In this document: positions 36,201 through 47,470 of the stretch, piece by piece
How positions within the stretch are numbered: position 1 is the first letter of the stretch
How the letters are laid out: each line of letters starts with the position of its first letter
Assembly (NCBI RefSeq): GCF_001522545.3
Contig: NC_031773.1
Span: 24,773,035 to 24,837,034, forward strand
Direction of reading: 5' to 3'
Source: Parus major
Lineage: Eukaryota > Chordata > Aves > Passeriformes > Paridae
Length of the DNA: 64,000 bases
Translations under genes and position numbers: made by a program
The notes under the pieces: model-generated
The model's input: the letters and a program-made list of their open reading frames with translations, nothing else
Told to the model about the DNA's origin: nothing
Databases searched by the model: none

Positions 36201-39200
36201 CTCTGATCATACTGTCTCCTAGATGGCAAATGAACGGATTCAACAGAGAAAAACCTCTTTAAAAATAGCTTATCTTTTAAACTCCTTTATAATAGCAAAG
36301 TAATGGCTATATTAGCATTCTCTAACACATCTTTAAATATGAGAATATCAGTATAGCAATGTAAAAGTCCTCAAAATAGCTCCATCTGCCTTGGCATTAA
36401 CTGCTGCAGAAAACCCCGTCTGTGCTGGATGCACCCTGGAATAAAAATTCATCTTTCTCCTCTCTCATCCACCCTTTTACAAGGCTCACAACAAAGATTT
36501 ATGTACCTTTTGCAATTGCAGCATACTGTCAAGCAATGTGATGACAACATTGAAATAATCTAGCATGTAAAAGCTAATAATGGCAAAAGTATGAACAAAT
36601 TTACACCTAAACCTACTACCACTTCACATATTGATCTTAATTAATGGGCCCTGATAAGGTATTTTCATATGCACAGCTAGCTGTCTCTTTAAGTGCTGGA
36701 GAAGTAACCTGTAGATTTGTAGGAGACTAGATGTACTCTGAAGGAAATTTTAACTTCTTTCTAGGTCTATCCTAAATCAAAGCTGTTCTTTGTAAGTACG
36801 CATGGGGAGGACAAACTTATATCAGAATGAGAGCACTGGACTTCGCTTTAATCATATCCAGTAAGCATATATTACATACAAGCCCATGAAATTATCTTGA
36901 GTTATCGATAGCATGATGTGACCAAAAGTAAAGAAAATGAGAGTGTTTGGTATAGACACACAAATTACTTTGGACTTTTATAAAGTAATTTGGCTGAGGT
37001 CATCTAGAGAATTAGGAGCAGGAGGGAGGAGTTCTAGCTTGTTCTTCCATAGTTAGACTTCTTCTTAGCTGTGTATAACTTCCCAAGATTCAACAGGACT
37101 CATTTTCTAGATGGCTGTTGAAGAAAATGGGGGACAGCTAAATAGTAATGTAGCATCATTTTGCAGTGTATGCCACCACATGGAGACAACATAATTCATA
37201 CCTTAGGAAGCTTGTACTGTCTGATCATCAATATGATTACTTCAGTTACAATTACTTGTGGGTCATGAGGTTGGACAGATCACTATCAAAACTCATTTTT
37301 GTCTTGAATCTCTTAGCATGCTTTTAGGTGTTGTTTTGGTGTTTTTTTTATGGAAGCTTTTGTATTTGGGCATTTATCTGCCTGTCTGTCTCAGGCCTCA
37401 ATTAAGTTAAAATACAGTTCTTGAATTGGTGTTTCCAGTTGGAAGTTTTACAGGAACCATGATGACAGAAAGCTTAGTTCTCATTAGGAATTAAAGTAGC
37501 TCAGCACCACAGGTCATTCGAGGATGCTGATGCAGAAACATGGGATTAAATCAATTTTATATTTCCCCTTAATATCCTATCAGAATAATCTTCTTATCCC
37601 ATATCATTAAATCACATAAGAACTTAAGATGACAGCTAAACACAATTAGAATTTCCTAGAGGATATAGCAGGGCATTGGAATATGCCTTCAAATATATAT
37701 ACAGGAAACAAGTTCCTCTTTGAAAGGGTTCTTTTCTCCAAGTGTCCTGCAATTCATACTAGAAAGTCCTTGGTGTAACTCCCTGTGCAACCAGGGGTGT
37801 TACTAGGTGGTCTAGGACAGTTTACTCAGTACGGTTGAGGCCATAACTTTGAAATATTATGGACATGACATTTAAAATTGGGAAAGAGAGATAATTTTCT
37901 AACACTATTAAAACTGACTTACTTCATATACAATATGTGACTAATGGAAAAGAGAGGGACCTCTTGGCTCTTTCAGTCCTCTCCTATTTTTAGTAAGTGT
38001 GCACTGCCCTTCACTGTATTGGGATTAGCCATTTTTTGAAAGAAGGGATTGGAACTTTCTCCTATCCATCAAAATAAACATTATTTTTAGGGTGCAGACT
38101 TCTGTTAAAAAAGAGATCCTCATAGACATTCATTATGCTTAGCAAGGTAAATTCCATGTTTAATTGTAAAAGTTGTTCAATTAGCAGTCAGGAATATACC
38201 TAGGCCACCATCAAAGAGATAACAAGTATTTTAGTGTTTCAGTTCTTATTTTTCAAACTGTGACTATGTTTCCTTTACTAACGGGTTTGAAGGATAGTGT
38301 TACATTCATCCTCCATTTTCTGGATAATGGAAATGTTTTGTAGGAATGTTAGTCTATCTAAATGAAAAGTATATATATTCTGGGTGCACGTTTGTGGTGA
38401 TAACCACATCTTAAAGATTATGGGGGAATTGATTCTTGTTGGTATAATCTATTTTTTATTCCATTGATGGAATCAATAAAAATATTTAAATTTAAACTTT
38501 CCAAGTAATATTCAATAATGAGAAATGAATTCCAGGGAAAAGTAAAGGACAAATAATTTAAGTAAAAAGAAAAAAATCCTCTATTGTTTGTTTACTGTTT
38601 TAAGTTTATCACAACCTTAATCCGTTTGTTGTTTTGCAAATTTATGTCTAATCTCTCCCTGCCACTCGACTCTTTTCTGTCAGGGTCCAGTACAATAAAA
38701 CCCCTGTAACTCTTCATCTTGGATAAGACAAAGCTATCTAAGACAAAAACTTCTTTCTGAAATCCCACTTTGCTCAGCTACCACCTCATTGATGGAGGCA
38801 TAATTCACTCAAGGTCTCACCATAAGAAAATTATTTTATGGAGTACTTGTGTGACTAACACATTTCAGAACCCACCAGCTAATGAGGATTCATTTAGTTG
38901 CCTCCTCAATCCCACTTCACCCAGGAGAGTACCAAAGCATCAGGCAGTCTCTTAACCTGGAGGCAGAGGAGACAAGGAGGAATGTGACTTGTTCTCTCAG
39001 GACTCTGAGCTTTCTGTAGGGATTCTGGGTTCTAGACAGGGACCATGGCTGTATTTTATGCAATGGCTGTTTAAAGGAAATGCTCAGTAAATTCTCTGCT
39101 GATTTGAATTTATTCTGCTTTCATTTTTACCATATTGTAGGAAAGCACAGTCTTAATATTGCCTAAGCAGAAATGATGGCAGTCTTGGAGCTCATAAAAA

Positions 39201-39719
39201 GAGTATCTGTGGGCCAAAGTTTGCAAGACAGCCTACCTGAAAGACCGAGAATTTAACTGAGAATTAACTCCTTTTTTTAAAATCTTCATTTCTATTCTTT
39301 CTCTCCAAAAATTTCAAAAAGAAAAGTGTGCTTACTTAGATTTTGTTAGAATTCTTTAATGACCTATGATTTGCTTGATTTGCAGTGGTGGATGATCCAA
39401 TTGTGTCAACACAGATTTAGCTAGCCAACAAAATGAGAATTGTGGGACATGTGAAATATTGGGGAGCCAGTTGAATACTCTAGCCACAGAATGTCCCAAT
39501 CACTGAAGCTGGACAGGGACTGAGGTTCTTAAGAGCTCTGCAGCTATAGCAGGTCCACACCTACCAGTGACAGGGCCTATATTTCAATCCTGTTTTTACA
39601 GTTGAGAGCTCTCAACTCTCAAAACACCTGTACTGTACCATTAGGAGATTACTCATTCCTTCAAAGACAGAAACCACATTTCTCTCCCAGCCTCCTGCAG
39701 CCCTGAGTCAGGGCAGTGA
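33254..39719. other. Non-coding AT-rich DNA, no gene seen
   Basis: No convincing exon or recognised repeat is present. The segment around 36550-36720 (tcttaattaatgggccctgataagg and nearby sites) resembles a conserved non-coding element in style. This cannot be confirmed from one genome. Confidence 0.5.
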
Positions 39720-40165
39720 GGATGAAGTGTATTTATAATGAACCTCCCCCCGTGCAGCCCTGATGCTCATCCATCACCACTCGTGCCAATCCCTAGGGCT
39801 CTCTCCACCCAGAGGTAAATCCATCCTCATCAGTCAGCGCCAAACGCTGCCCCAGCCCGGGGGATGCTGCCCTGGCACGCGATCAGCTTCTGCTGCCTTT
39901 TCCTCTGGTTTATCAAGAGATGGCAGCAAAAAGCCATTTAACCTTTGATCTCGGGGCCTCTGTGTGTCACAGGCTGCGGGCGGCGCAGGCCGGTGTCCCC
40001 GCGGTGCCCCGGGAGCCAGGCAGGACGGCCGGGCCCGCAGCCCCGGCGGGGAGCCGGCAGCTGGGCTGGGCACGGCCGGAGCACAGCCGGAGCCACAGCT
40101 GCTAGGGCCATCCATCGGGAGCGGATGGGGCTTCCCCTGAGACGGGAAAAGGTGTAGGAAGGGGC
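39720..40165. promoter_or_regulatory. Second GC/CpG-rich island
   Basis: Composition rises to GC-rich. I count about 19 CpGs between 39951 and 40123, with several overlapping CCGG and CGGCGG stretches. To the left, 39830-39890 adds a few more CpGs. The island is short and ends abruptly in an A-rich run. A minus-strand frame of 112 codons (39834-40172) is proline- and alanine-rich with no recognisable domain, and I regard it as a consequence of composition. It is a candidate orphan CpG island, enhancer or alternative promoter. No splice donor clearly pairs with it. Confidence 0.5.
39942..39951 (-). promoter_or_regulatory. Exact TCF/LEF site at the island edge
   Basis: The reverse strand reads AGATCAAAGG, the full consensus for TCF7/LEF1-family HMG proteins of Wnt signalling. 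It abuts the CpG-dense core. A chance match is possible; its position at the boundary is what makes it notable. Confidence 0.4.
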
Positions 40166-40229
40166 TGGGCATTAGGTGAAGAGGGATGTTTCTGAGAATG
40201 AAGAGAAGCTAAATAAACGCATTGAAGAG

Positions 40230-40282
40230 CCACCCCACCACCCCACCCCCTCAAAAATAAATAAAAAAAAAAATAAAAAAAA
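40230..40282. repeat. C-rich then A-rich low-complexity run
   Basis: A ccacc/ccccacc run (40230-40251) is followed by an A run broken by single T bases (40253-40282). It separates the GC island from AT-rich DNA. No SINE or processed transcript body is recognisable before it. Confidence 0.8.
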
Positions 40283-41217
40283 TGTGTGGAGAGTAAATTT
40301 TTGTAGATGATGTAGACCTTCACCTTGGGTTCATGGTGGTAGGATTTTCCCCTTCAAAAAAGGGCTGCAAAATACTCAAAATATGCATGTTGCTATCATG
40401 ATGCTATGTCCAAGGTGAGGGATACAGGAATGAACTTTCTGATTCACTGTGACAAGCTGACAATTCATTTTCTGCAGTGACATTTGTAAGAGCAAAAAAC
40501 TGGTAGCATGACATGTCAATAAAGACAGCTAGGAAAAAATATTTTAAAATTAGACATGATCAGAAATATAACACCAGGCTCTATTTCAATTTTTTTTTTT
40601 TTGTTAGCTTCCTTGCTTAAGAAAGGAACAATTGTAAAAATAATTTGATTTAAACTGGATTAAAAAAAAATAAATTAGAGTGGTCATTAATGAACTAATG
40701 ACCTCATTATTAAGTCTTTCAGGATGCTTTCAGAAACTGATTTCAGATAAAGAAGACAAAGTCAGCTGCATTTCAAGGCAAGGCAAGCTCTTGGGCTTTC
40801 AGTGTTGCTGCTTACTTCTCAGTGTCACTGAGGAGCTGTCAACAGGTATGAAAAGGCACCAGCTGCTTAAATCATCCAGCAGCTCAATCCTTTTCAGTTG
40901 GAGACAGAGAAAATAGGAAATGTACATGGGTGGAAATTTGGGGTTCAAAAGGGTGGAAAGAGCAATATACCCTGCAAGATGGATCCACCTTCCCTTCTCT
41001 TCTTCCTCTCCTGTGGCACTGTAACTGCATTTTAACCAAGACTGGCCGAATTCCATTTTCCCGTCTAGAAATATGAATGGTGATTTGTTTCTGCTGGCAA
41101 AATAGAGTCCCTCCACAGTGGTTAGTTTCAGCTTACCTGAAATCAGAAATTTCATCTCAGTAGTAACCACAAGCAACAATAAATGACATTCTTTTTATCA
41201 CATGAAAACTTATGCTC

Positions 41218-41227
41218 TGATTGACAG
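41218..41227 (+). promoter_or_regulatory. Exact PBX-MEIS/PREP composite site
   Basis: TGATTGACAG is the consensus bound by PBX with MEIS or PREP homeodomain partners. It stands at the head of an AT-rich stretch (41218-41480) containing further homeodomain-like cores such as tcaatcaac and ttaaatta. One exact 10-mer is expected by chance less than once in this window, but motif presence alone does not show function. Confidence 0.4.
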
Positions 41228-42092
41228 TTTTATCAAATGCATTTGCTGGTTATTTTCTGTTATGATACAAAGGGTAATTCCAGATCAATAAAATTCAATA
41301 CAATCAAAGAATTGTTTCTAAATTAACATCAAGAAATGTGATGCAATTGATTTTAATTTGGTTTTAAATTTCTTATATTTACTCTCACATTTAAACTTCT
41401 TAAATCAGCTCTAATATCAATCAACAAGATTAAATTAAGAAGACAGAATGAAATTAAATTAGCAACAGGTCAAATGAATAAAGATCCCCCCAGAAAGCAT
41501 AGAGTCTATGAGAGGATTGTTTCCTGAAGTATATCTGACTTTTAGTAAAAATATATTATCCTTTTAATTTAATAAATGATGTAATGTTTTCTCTTCCTCC
41601 CTGGATTCTAGGAATCTAATATCTGTAGAAGTGTATGTGTGAGATCTGCTGCTTTGGGTCAGTCTCCATGTTTATCTCAGAGCATCCACCAAAGATATAT
41701 TTAGTTAGTTGAAGCAATCTCAAATGTTTTATATCATGACATCACTAATGCAATCACCTCTGGAGGAAATACAAGCTTGACTTCAGAGCTCAAATGCCTG
41801 ACCTCATAGGGTTTTGACCATCATAGGATTCAAAGGCTTCCAGTGACAACAAATATGTTTTGTGAAAAAGACATCACAGGAAAATTAGCTTTCCTTTGTA
41901 TCCTTTTTCAGTCTGAGTTTTTTACAGCACTCACTAAGGAATGGCAACCAGCTGAATGATGCTGTATCTGCATTAAAATTCTATCCTAACTATGTGTAGA
42001 GACTTCACAAAATCTCTTATCATCCAGATGCCCCTCAATTGAAGAGAAGGGTTCAACTATTAATAGATCAATAAGGATTTTGGAGCATAGCT

Positions 42093-42269
42093 TTTGGCAG
42101 CTCGCATATACTTTCATAATTTGCCAGACAATTAAAAAATTAGTAGCAGACTAAGTTATACTGCAAGTATATTAAAAAATTATGGAAAATAAGTAGCTGA
42201 TTCCTAGGTTGTAGCCCTGGCAGTTCAGGACCTCCCTCAAAAGAGAGGAGGAGTGGACTTACTGTGAGT
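42093..42269 (+). repeat. Direct duplication, copy 1 (177 bp)
   Basis: The copy runs from tttggcagctcg to gtggacttactgtgagt and is repeated 811 bases downstream in the same orientation. Compared with copy 2 it has a 6-base extra segment in the aaaaaattagtagcag region and about five single-base differences. I recognise no transposon family in it, and there are no terminal inverted repeats. Confidence 0.95.
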
Positions 42270-42903
42270 TTTCCCAAAAATCAGTTTTCTTTACTCCACA
42301 TAGGATCTTCCCTCCACTTAAATGCTAAAAATTAACACAAATCATGTGTGAAATATGGGTCAACTTAGAACTGCAAGGTAATGTAGTAACTATTAAGTTT
42401 CCATTTTTGGTGTTATGTTTTTCAGAACAGCTTGAAAGATCACATGAATAGTTTAGGCTGCCATGGATCAAATACTGCAAACATGTATTGACAACGTTCC
42501 TGTGGGTAGGACATTTCATTCCAACCAACTCAACCAACTATCATCTTTATGGCTGTGGAGTTTTATTACACAGATATAGTGACTGCATTTACAAGTGCAA
42601 AGCTGCCATATCAAGTATCATTTGGAATTCAGCAACTGACATTAATTATGCTTGCAAATAGATCTGTCTTAAGAAATGTGGTATAATGGTGATTTGCATG
42701 AAAGTTAGTTGTTTATTCTTGTGGTAAAAAAATAAGGTACAGAAAATATTTGGTTTTAGTAAGATAGGAAGCTCTGAAGTTTAATGAAAATACTGTCAAC
42801 TTTATTTATATTGTTTTAGGCTATAATGCGTTCTATGTGACTTCAGAAATTGCAAAATATATTACGTGAGCAGCAGAATGTGAGAGGGGATTTCCACAAC
42901 GCA

Positions 42904-43074
42904 TTTGGCAGCTCACATATAATTTCATAATTTGCCAGACAATTAAAGTAGCAGACTAAGTTATACTGCAAGTATATTAAAAAATGATGGAAAATAAGCA
43001 GCTGATTCCTAGGTTGTAGCCCTGGCAGTTCAGGACCTCCCTCAAAAGAGAGGAGGAGTGGACTTATTGTGAGT
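42904..43074 (+). repeat. Direct duplication, copy 2 (171 bp)
   Basis: The copy runs from tttggcagctcac to gtggacttattgtgagt. It is about 97 percent identical to 42093-42269 in the aligned positions by hand count. Flanks on both sides differ from those of copy 1 immediately outside the limits, so only this unit was copied. Confidence 0.95.
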
Positions 43075-44640
43075 AAATGTGAGTGTAAATCGTATATTTG
43101 ATACTATATTATCAATACAAAAATTGAGAACAAATATTTGAAGAGCTAATCATATGGGAACATATATATTATGCTTGTCTGTGTGGTAACTATAGGATAT
43201 CAGCAGACATAATTTCAAGATAAAAAAAATCAATGTATTGTCCAAAATTTTCCAAAAAAAATCAGACTTCTCTGAATTCATCTAATGAGTTTGCTTACTT
43301 AGCAATTATTTGTGTAACAGTTTTTTCTAGAGTAGTTATTATTTCATTTCAAGGAGCAATGGTGTGTGGTATAATTGTACGATTGTGGCGGTCCTGAGGT
43401 GCTACTGCCTTGTGATTCTGGATACTACTGCAGCTCCTGGTGAGTGCTTATCTGCTACCAATCCAAGCCAGGACTGAGAAGTGGCTCCAGCTTAGCTTCT
43501 ACAGCATACAGCAATACAGTGCCAGGCTGGCCCTTGTCTCTAAAGTTAGGGATTTGTCTGTGTCCCTATGGATGTGCAGTTCCCATCAGAGCTTTACCAA
43601 CTCTGAGAATTAGAGCAGCAGCGAATTTTTTTATCCCATGTTTAGACTTGGGGGAATCCTGTCTTTGCTGAGAACAGCAGCAGCAGCTCCCATCAGACAA
43701 GCCTTGTGCTACTTCCACCCTTGCCAAAGATATTTGACTCCCAGTGCTCTGGAGTGTGTATCAGCTGACAGCTTTTTGTGTGTTTTGTTGAGGGAGAAGA
43801 TAATTTCCACTCTTCTTGCTGTCCAGCAAAAAAGGATTCAGGATTCCTTAGGTCAGAAAAGGAAAACAAAATGATGACTTAGGACATTTGGAACTCTTAT
43901 ATTCCATGTTCTAATGAGAAGGTACCTAATGTTTGAATAGTAACACTTTGGTTTGCTTTCATGCACTGTGTAACAATGTCAAGAGTCAGAGCTGATAGCA
44001 CTTTCCTAAGCCCTCAGATGCCTCTGAAAACAGGTGTTTTAAGTTTAAATAAGGTGTTCCTTGCAGATATGGAACTAAAAGTACTCAAGGGGACACAGAA
44101 ACTGAAAATAAAATTTTCTGGCAGAAGAACACCAAAGGTGTCAGCAGATGGTAAGAGGTTGCCTGTTCCCTGTGACATAACCTTGTATGGAACCATTTCT
44201 TATTTGTTGGTAGACTCTCAGAAGTTGTCTATGGAGGCTGAAGTTCATCTCTGGCAAAATGTGATGTCCAGTGCATTCAGCAACTGACCCCTTTGCAATG
44301 TCACCTGCAGGGTGCACATGGAAAGTGCCCTATTCATCACTTTTGTGACAAGCAGTGTTTGAGCCCTTTCAGTAAGACCTCTAATGTCATGAAGTCTGGC
44401 TAATCTTTGGTCCCAAAACATTGCTTCTGTGGTGAAGAATATCTAGTTTGGAAGGCGAATTGCTGTGCTGTGTTAACCATAGCCAGCTGCCAGATATCCA
44501 CACTCTTTTCACTCCTCCTCAGCAAGATGGGGGAGAAAATGAGACTAAGAAAATAGCTCATGTGTCAGATAAAGACAGGGACATTGTTCACCAATTGTCA
44601 TCAGGAGCAAAAATGTCTCAACTTGAGGAACATTATTTAG
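43075..44640. other. Non-coding DNA with one possible exon
   Basis: Moderately AT-rich. A 108-codon open frame at 43961-44287 contains a segment at 44067-44150 flanked by an acceptor (gttccttgcag) and a donor (gatg|gtaaga). I do not recognise the encoded residues, and the segment cannot be joined in frame to the exon at 48579. No other gene is seen. Confidence 0.4.
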
Positions 44641-45060
44641 TATATTGCAACTTCAAGCAGGTCACCCATGAACTGCACCCATGAACAGCAGAGCAATGCT
44701 CTGGCTCCTCCCCACAGGCTGCAGCTTCCTGCAGGGCATGTTCACCTGCTCCAGCATGCAGTTCTCCAGTGCCTGCACTGTGGGTCCCTGCTCCACTGGG
44801 ATCCTCTGTCGGATGCAGAGAGACAACCAACAAGGTCTTCTGCACAGGCTGCAGTGAAACGTATTCCTGTGCTGGAGCACCTTCCTCATTCCTTCTTCGC
44901 TGCCCTGAGTTTCTGTAGGACTGTTTATCCTGCAGCTACTCCAGAAGTTTACCATTTTTACCATTACCCTTTCGTAAATATGTTCTCACAGAAGTTACCC
45001 CTGCAGCTGTCCCCTGCTACAAAAACTTTGTCACACCAACTCAAAACATTGGCCTGAATG
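44641..45060 (-). mobile_element. Old avian interspersed repeat, probably a CR1 5' region
   Basis: Read on the minus strand, the sequence shows 'gcaggggacagctgcagggg', then 'cttctgtgagaacatatttacg', then 'cagcgaagaaggaatgaggaaggtgctccag' and several 'ggagcagg..ctgcagcctgtg' modules. This arrangement of GGAGCAG and CTGCAGCCYGTGG modules occurs in the 5' portion of long avian CR1 elements as I remember them. A retroviral-like origin is an alternative. The modules are diverged and no long frame is intact. Both ends are approximate. The overlapping open frames on both strands here are repeat by-products. Confidence 0.5.
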
Positions 45061-47470
45061 CACTGTAATTGCATAACTGGGTCCTTGCTTAGGAACAGCA
45101 AAGGGTCAAACTTGCCCTCACAACATGTCATTCTTCTTGCCTCAACCTTCTTCAGACAGCTGTCCCTTTCACAAAAGCACAAGATTTTCTTCATGTATCC
45201 ATACAGTCTCTCTCATTTCCTTTTCCAATTCCTGTCCTAAAACTGTTCCATCAGTTTGCTTATTTCTTCACAAAGTCCCCAAGCCAAAGCTTGTTGAATC
45301 TGAGAAAATATTCTAGGAAAGCACCATTATCAGTGGCAGCCATCTCCCCGTTCTTCCCCTAAGCAACATCTTTCACTGGCGTTGGGGATTTTGGAATAGA
45401 CAAACTTTGAAAACATCCAGTTTTTTCCTCAGTTAGAAAGGGCCTTTTCCTACAAAAATCTGCAGGCTTCTTTTATCTGATGTATTTTTACCATTATGAC
45501 TTCAACTCACAGAAATACACATGATGTAATTTTGGGCTAGCTAGCATGCATGCCACTAGTCATATGGATGTAATAGCAGCACATTTCAGCAATCTGTGTA
45601 AAGTTGTGAGCAGCTGATGCAGTGTGAGCTGTGTTTCTACTGATCACTCTCTTGTTACCAGTCACCAGCTTGCACAAGTCTCTGTGAGCTGCTGTCTGTT
45701 TAAAAAAACTGTTTAATGTTTACCAAACCTACTTTGTTTTTTAGATCCTGGGTTTTCCTAAAGCACCTGTTCTCTTCTTCAATCTTTATTCTCCTGAAGG
45801 GTGAAAATAGGTTTTATCTTGAAGGTAAGATGCACTCTCTACAGTCAGATCTTTTAAGTTCTTAATTGTTTTTGATATCAGCCTGAGATAGTCTTGCCTT
45901 TTTAATGCAAGATAAATAAGGTAGAAAACAGGAAAAGAGAGTTATATGACTTAAGGGAACAGCATGAGAGCTCAAATTGGCAGTCACAAGCCACAATGAC
46001 AGATTCTGAATTATCATAAAATTTATTTAAGATGGATTAATTTAACCCAATTTCTGTTTTATAGGAAGATACATATTCAGGAATAATATTTGAAGACAAT
46101 AACTGAATTTTTTCCCACTTTATATTGAAGAAGCTATCCTAGCAGAATTCATTGGAAAAATATGTTGTGATAAAGACTAAATTTCCTTAAAAACCTATGC
46201 AAAATTTGTTAGAAAATATATGTTTTAAACACTGAACCTGTCAGAATTTTTTTCTTTTTCTCCATCCATTTGTACATAATGAAAAACTGAAAGAACTTAA
46301 ATTAAACATTAATTGAAAACAGATTATTTACAAGTCTAAGTTCTGCGGTTCCCTCAAAATAAAAGGTTCTATATGGAATTTTGGGAAGTGAATTTGTGTT
46401 TCTTTGAAACAGTCAGTGTTAAAAACTAGAGGAAAAACTCAGTTCTCAATATTGTTTTTTCTTAGTGAATAAAGAGTGAAATAGGTACCATAGAGACCTA
46501 TAAAATACTTCATGCTCTTCCTTTATGTCATCTAAAATTTGCCAGCCTGAAAAAGAAAGCTGAGATTATATCAAAAACAAAACACACCCCTACTGTGTAT
46601 GAAAGAAAACAAATTATTGATATAAAATTGACTAAATATGTACTAGCTTTTGATTTCTGATCCCATTCACATCTATATACCAACTAATTCCCTTTTCAAA
46701 TTCCCTTTTAAATAACTTAAGTGATGAATTTTCTTGCAGTAGTTATGGAATAAGTATAAGCCTAAATGAAACATTTTAAGGAAAATTAACTTTTTGTTAA
46801 CAGGGCAGGGTTGGCCTAGTAGTTCTGAGATGGAGTCATTTATAAAATTGCATGGTTGAGCATACAAGCAATGGAATACAGGAGACCAGCTTCTCCTTTT
46901 TCTTTGCTCCCTTTTGTTCTGCACCACTTTTTGGTCAAGATGCTTTCTCCTTTCTCTGAGAGAATGTCTGGGTTCCCTTGCAGGGAATGACTGCCCCTGG
47001 TCACTCCTGAAAGTGCTTACAAGAAATGTGTGGGAGGCAGTACCTCCTTCAGTCAGGAAAAACCAAAAAATCTCAACACTTTGGATAGAAGCAGCTCTCC
47101 CCATGGCAAAGTAGGACAAAGCTGGCCAGGTCACTCGATCAACCAGTTATTCTTCCTGGCCTACTTTAGAATATGATGAAACCAGTCATTCCCAGGGGAT
47201 CAGATCCACTTCCTGGGGCCTGGGATACAGAGTTCACAAACTGTATGCAAAATAAGGAGAAATCTTGCCAGCTGTGACCTTTTCAACACACCCTCCTCCC
47301 ATTCCTCAACCTCCACAAATATTGCTTTTGAGTAAGCATGGCTTGAATATAGGATGAGAAAAAATGTCTACTAGCCCAGTAGGAACATTAGCAAGTCAAA
47401 ATTCAGGGGCAAGTGGTAGGTTTTAACCTGGAAAAATGTAGGATAATTGTACAGTGGAAGCATTCAGTTG
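45061..47470. other. Non-coding DNA with one possible exon
   Basis: AT-rich, no gene recognised. The 80-base segment 45745-45824 lies between a fair acceptor (ttgttttttag) and a strong donor (gaag|gtaaga) and is open in one frame. Its phase does not fit the exon at 48579, so it is probably chance or part of a non-coding transcript. Confidence 0.4.

Noticed and set aside
37498..37525. REST/NRSF-like ctcagcaccacagg
   Set aside because: Only the left half fits. The right half departs from the GGACAGCGCC part at several positions.
39834..40172. Minus-strand proline/alanine-rich open frame over the second GC island
   Set aside because: Low-complexity product explained by base composition, with no domain and no paired splice site.
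40799..41179. 126-codon minus-strand open frame followed by a splice donor match at 41132-41136
   Set aside because: It begins with a non-ATG start, has no recognised motif, and the donor would cut the frame after the first few codons of its in-frame ATG. Probably chance.
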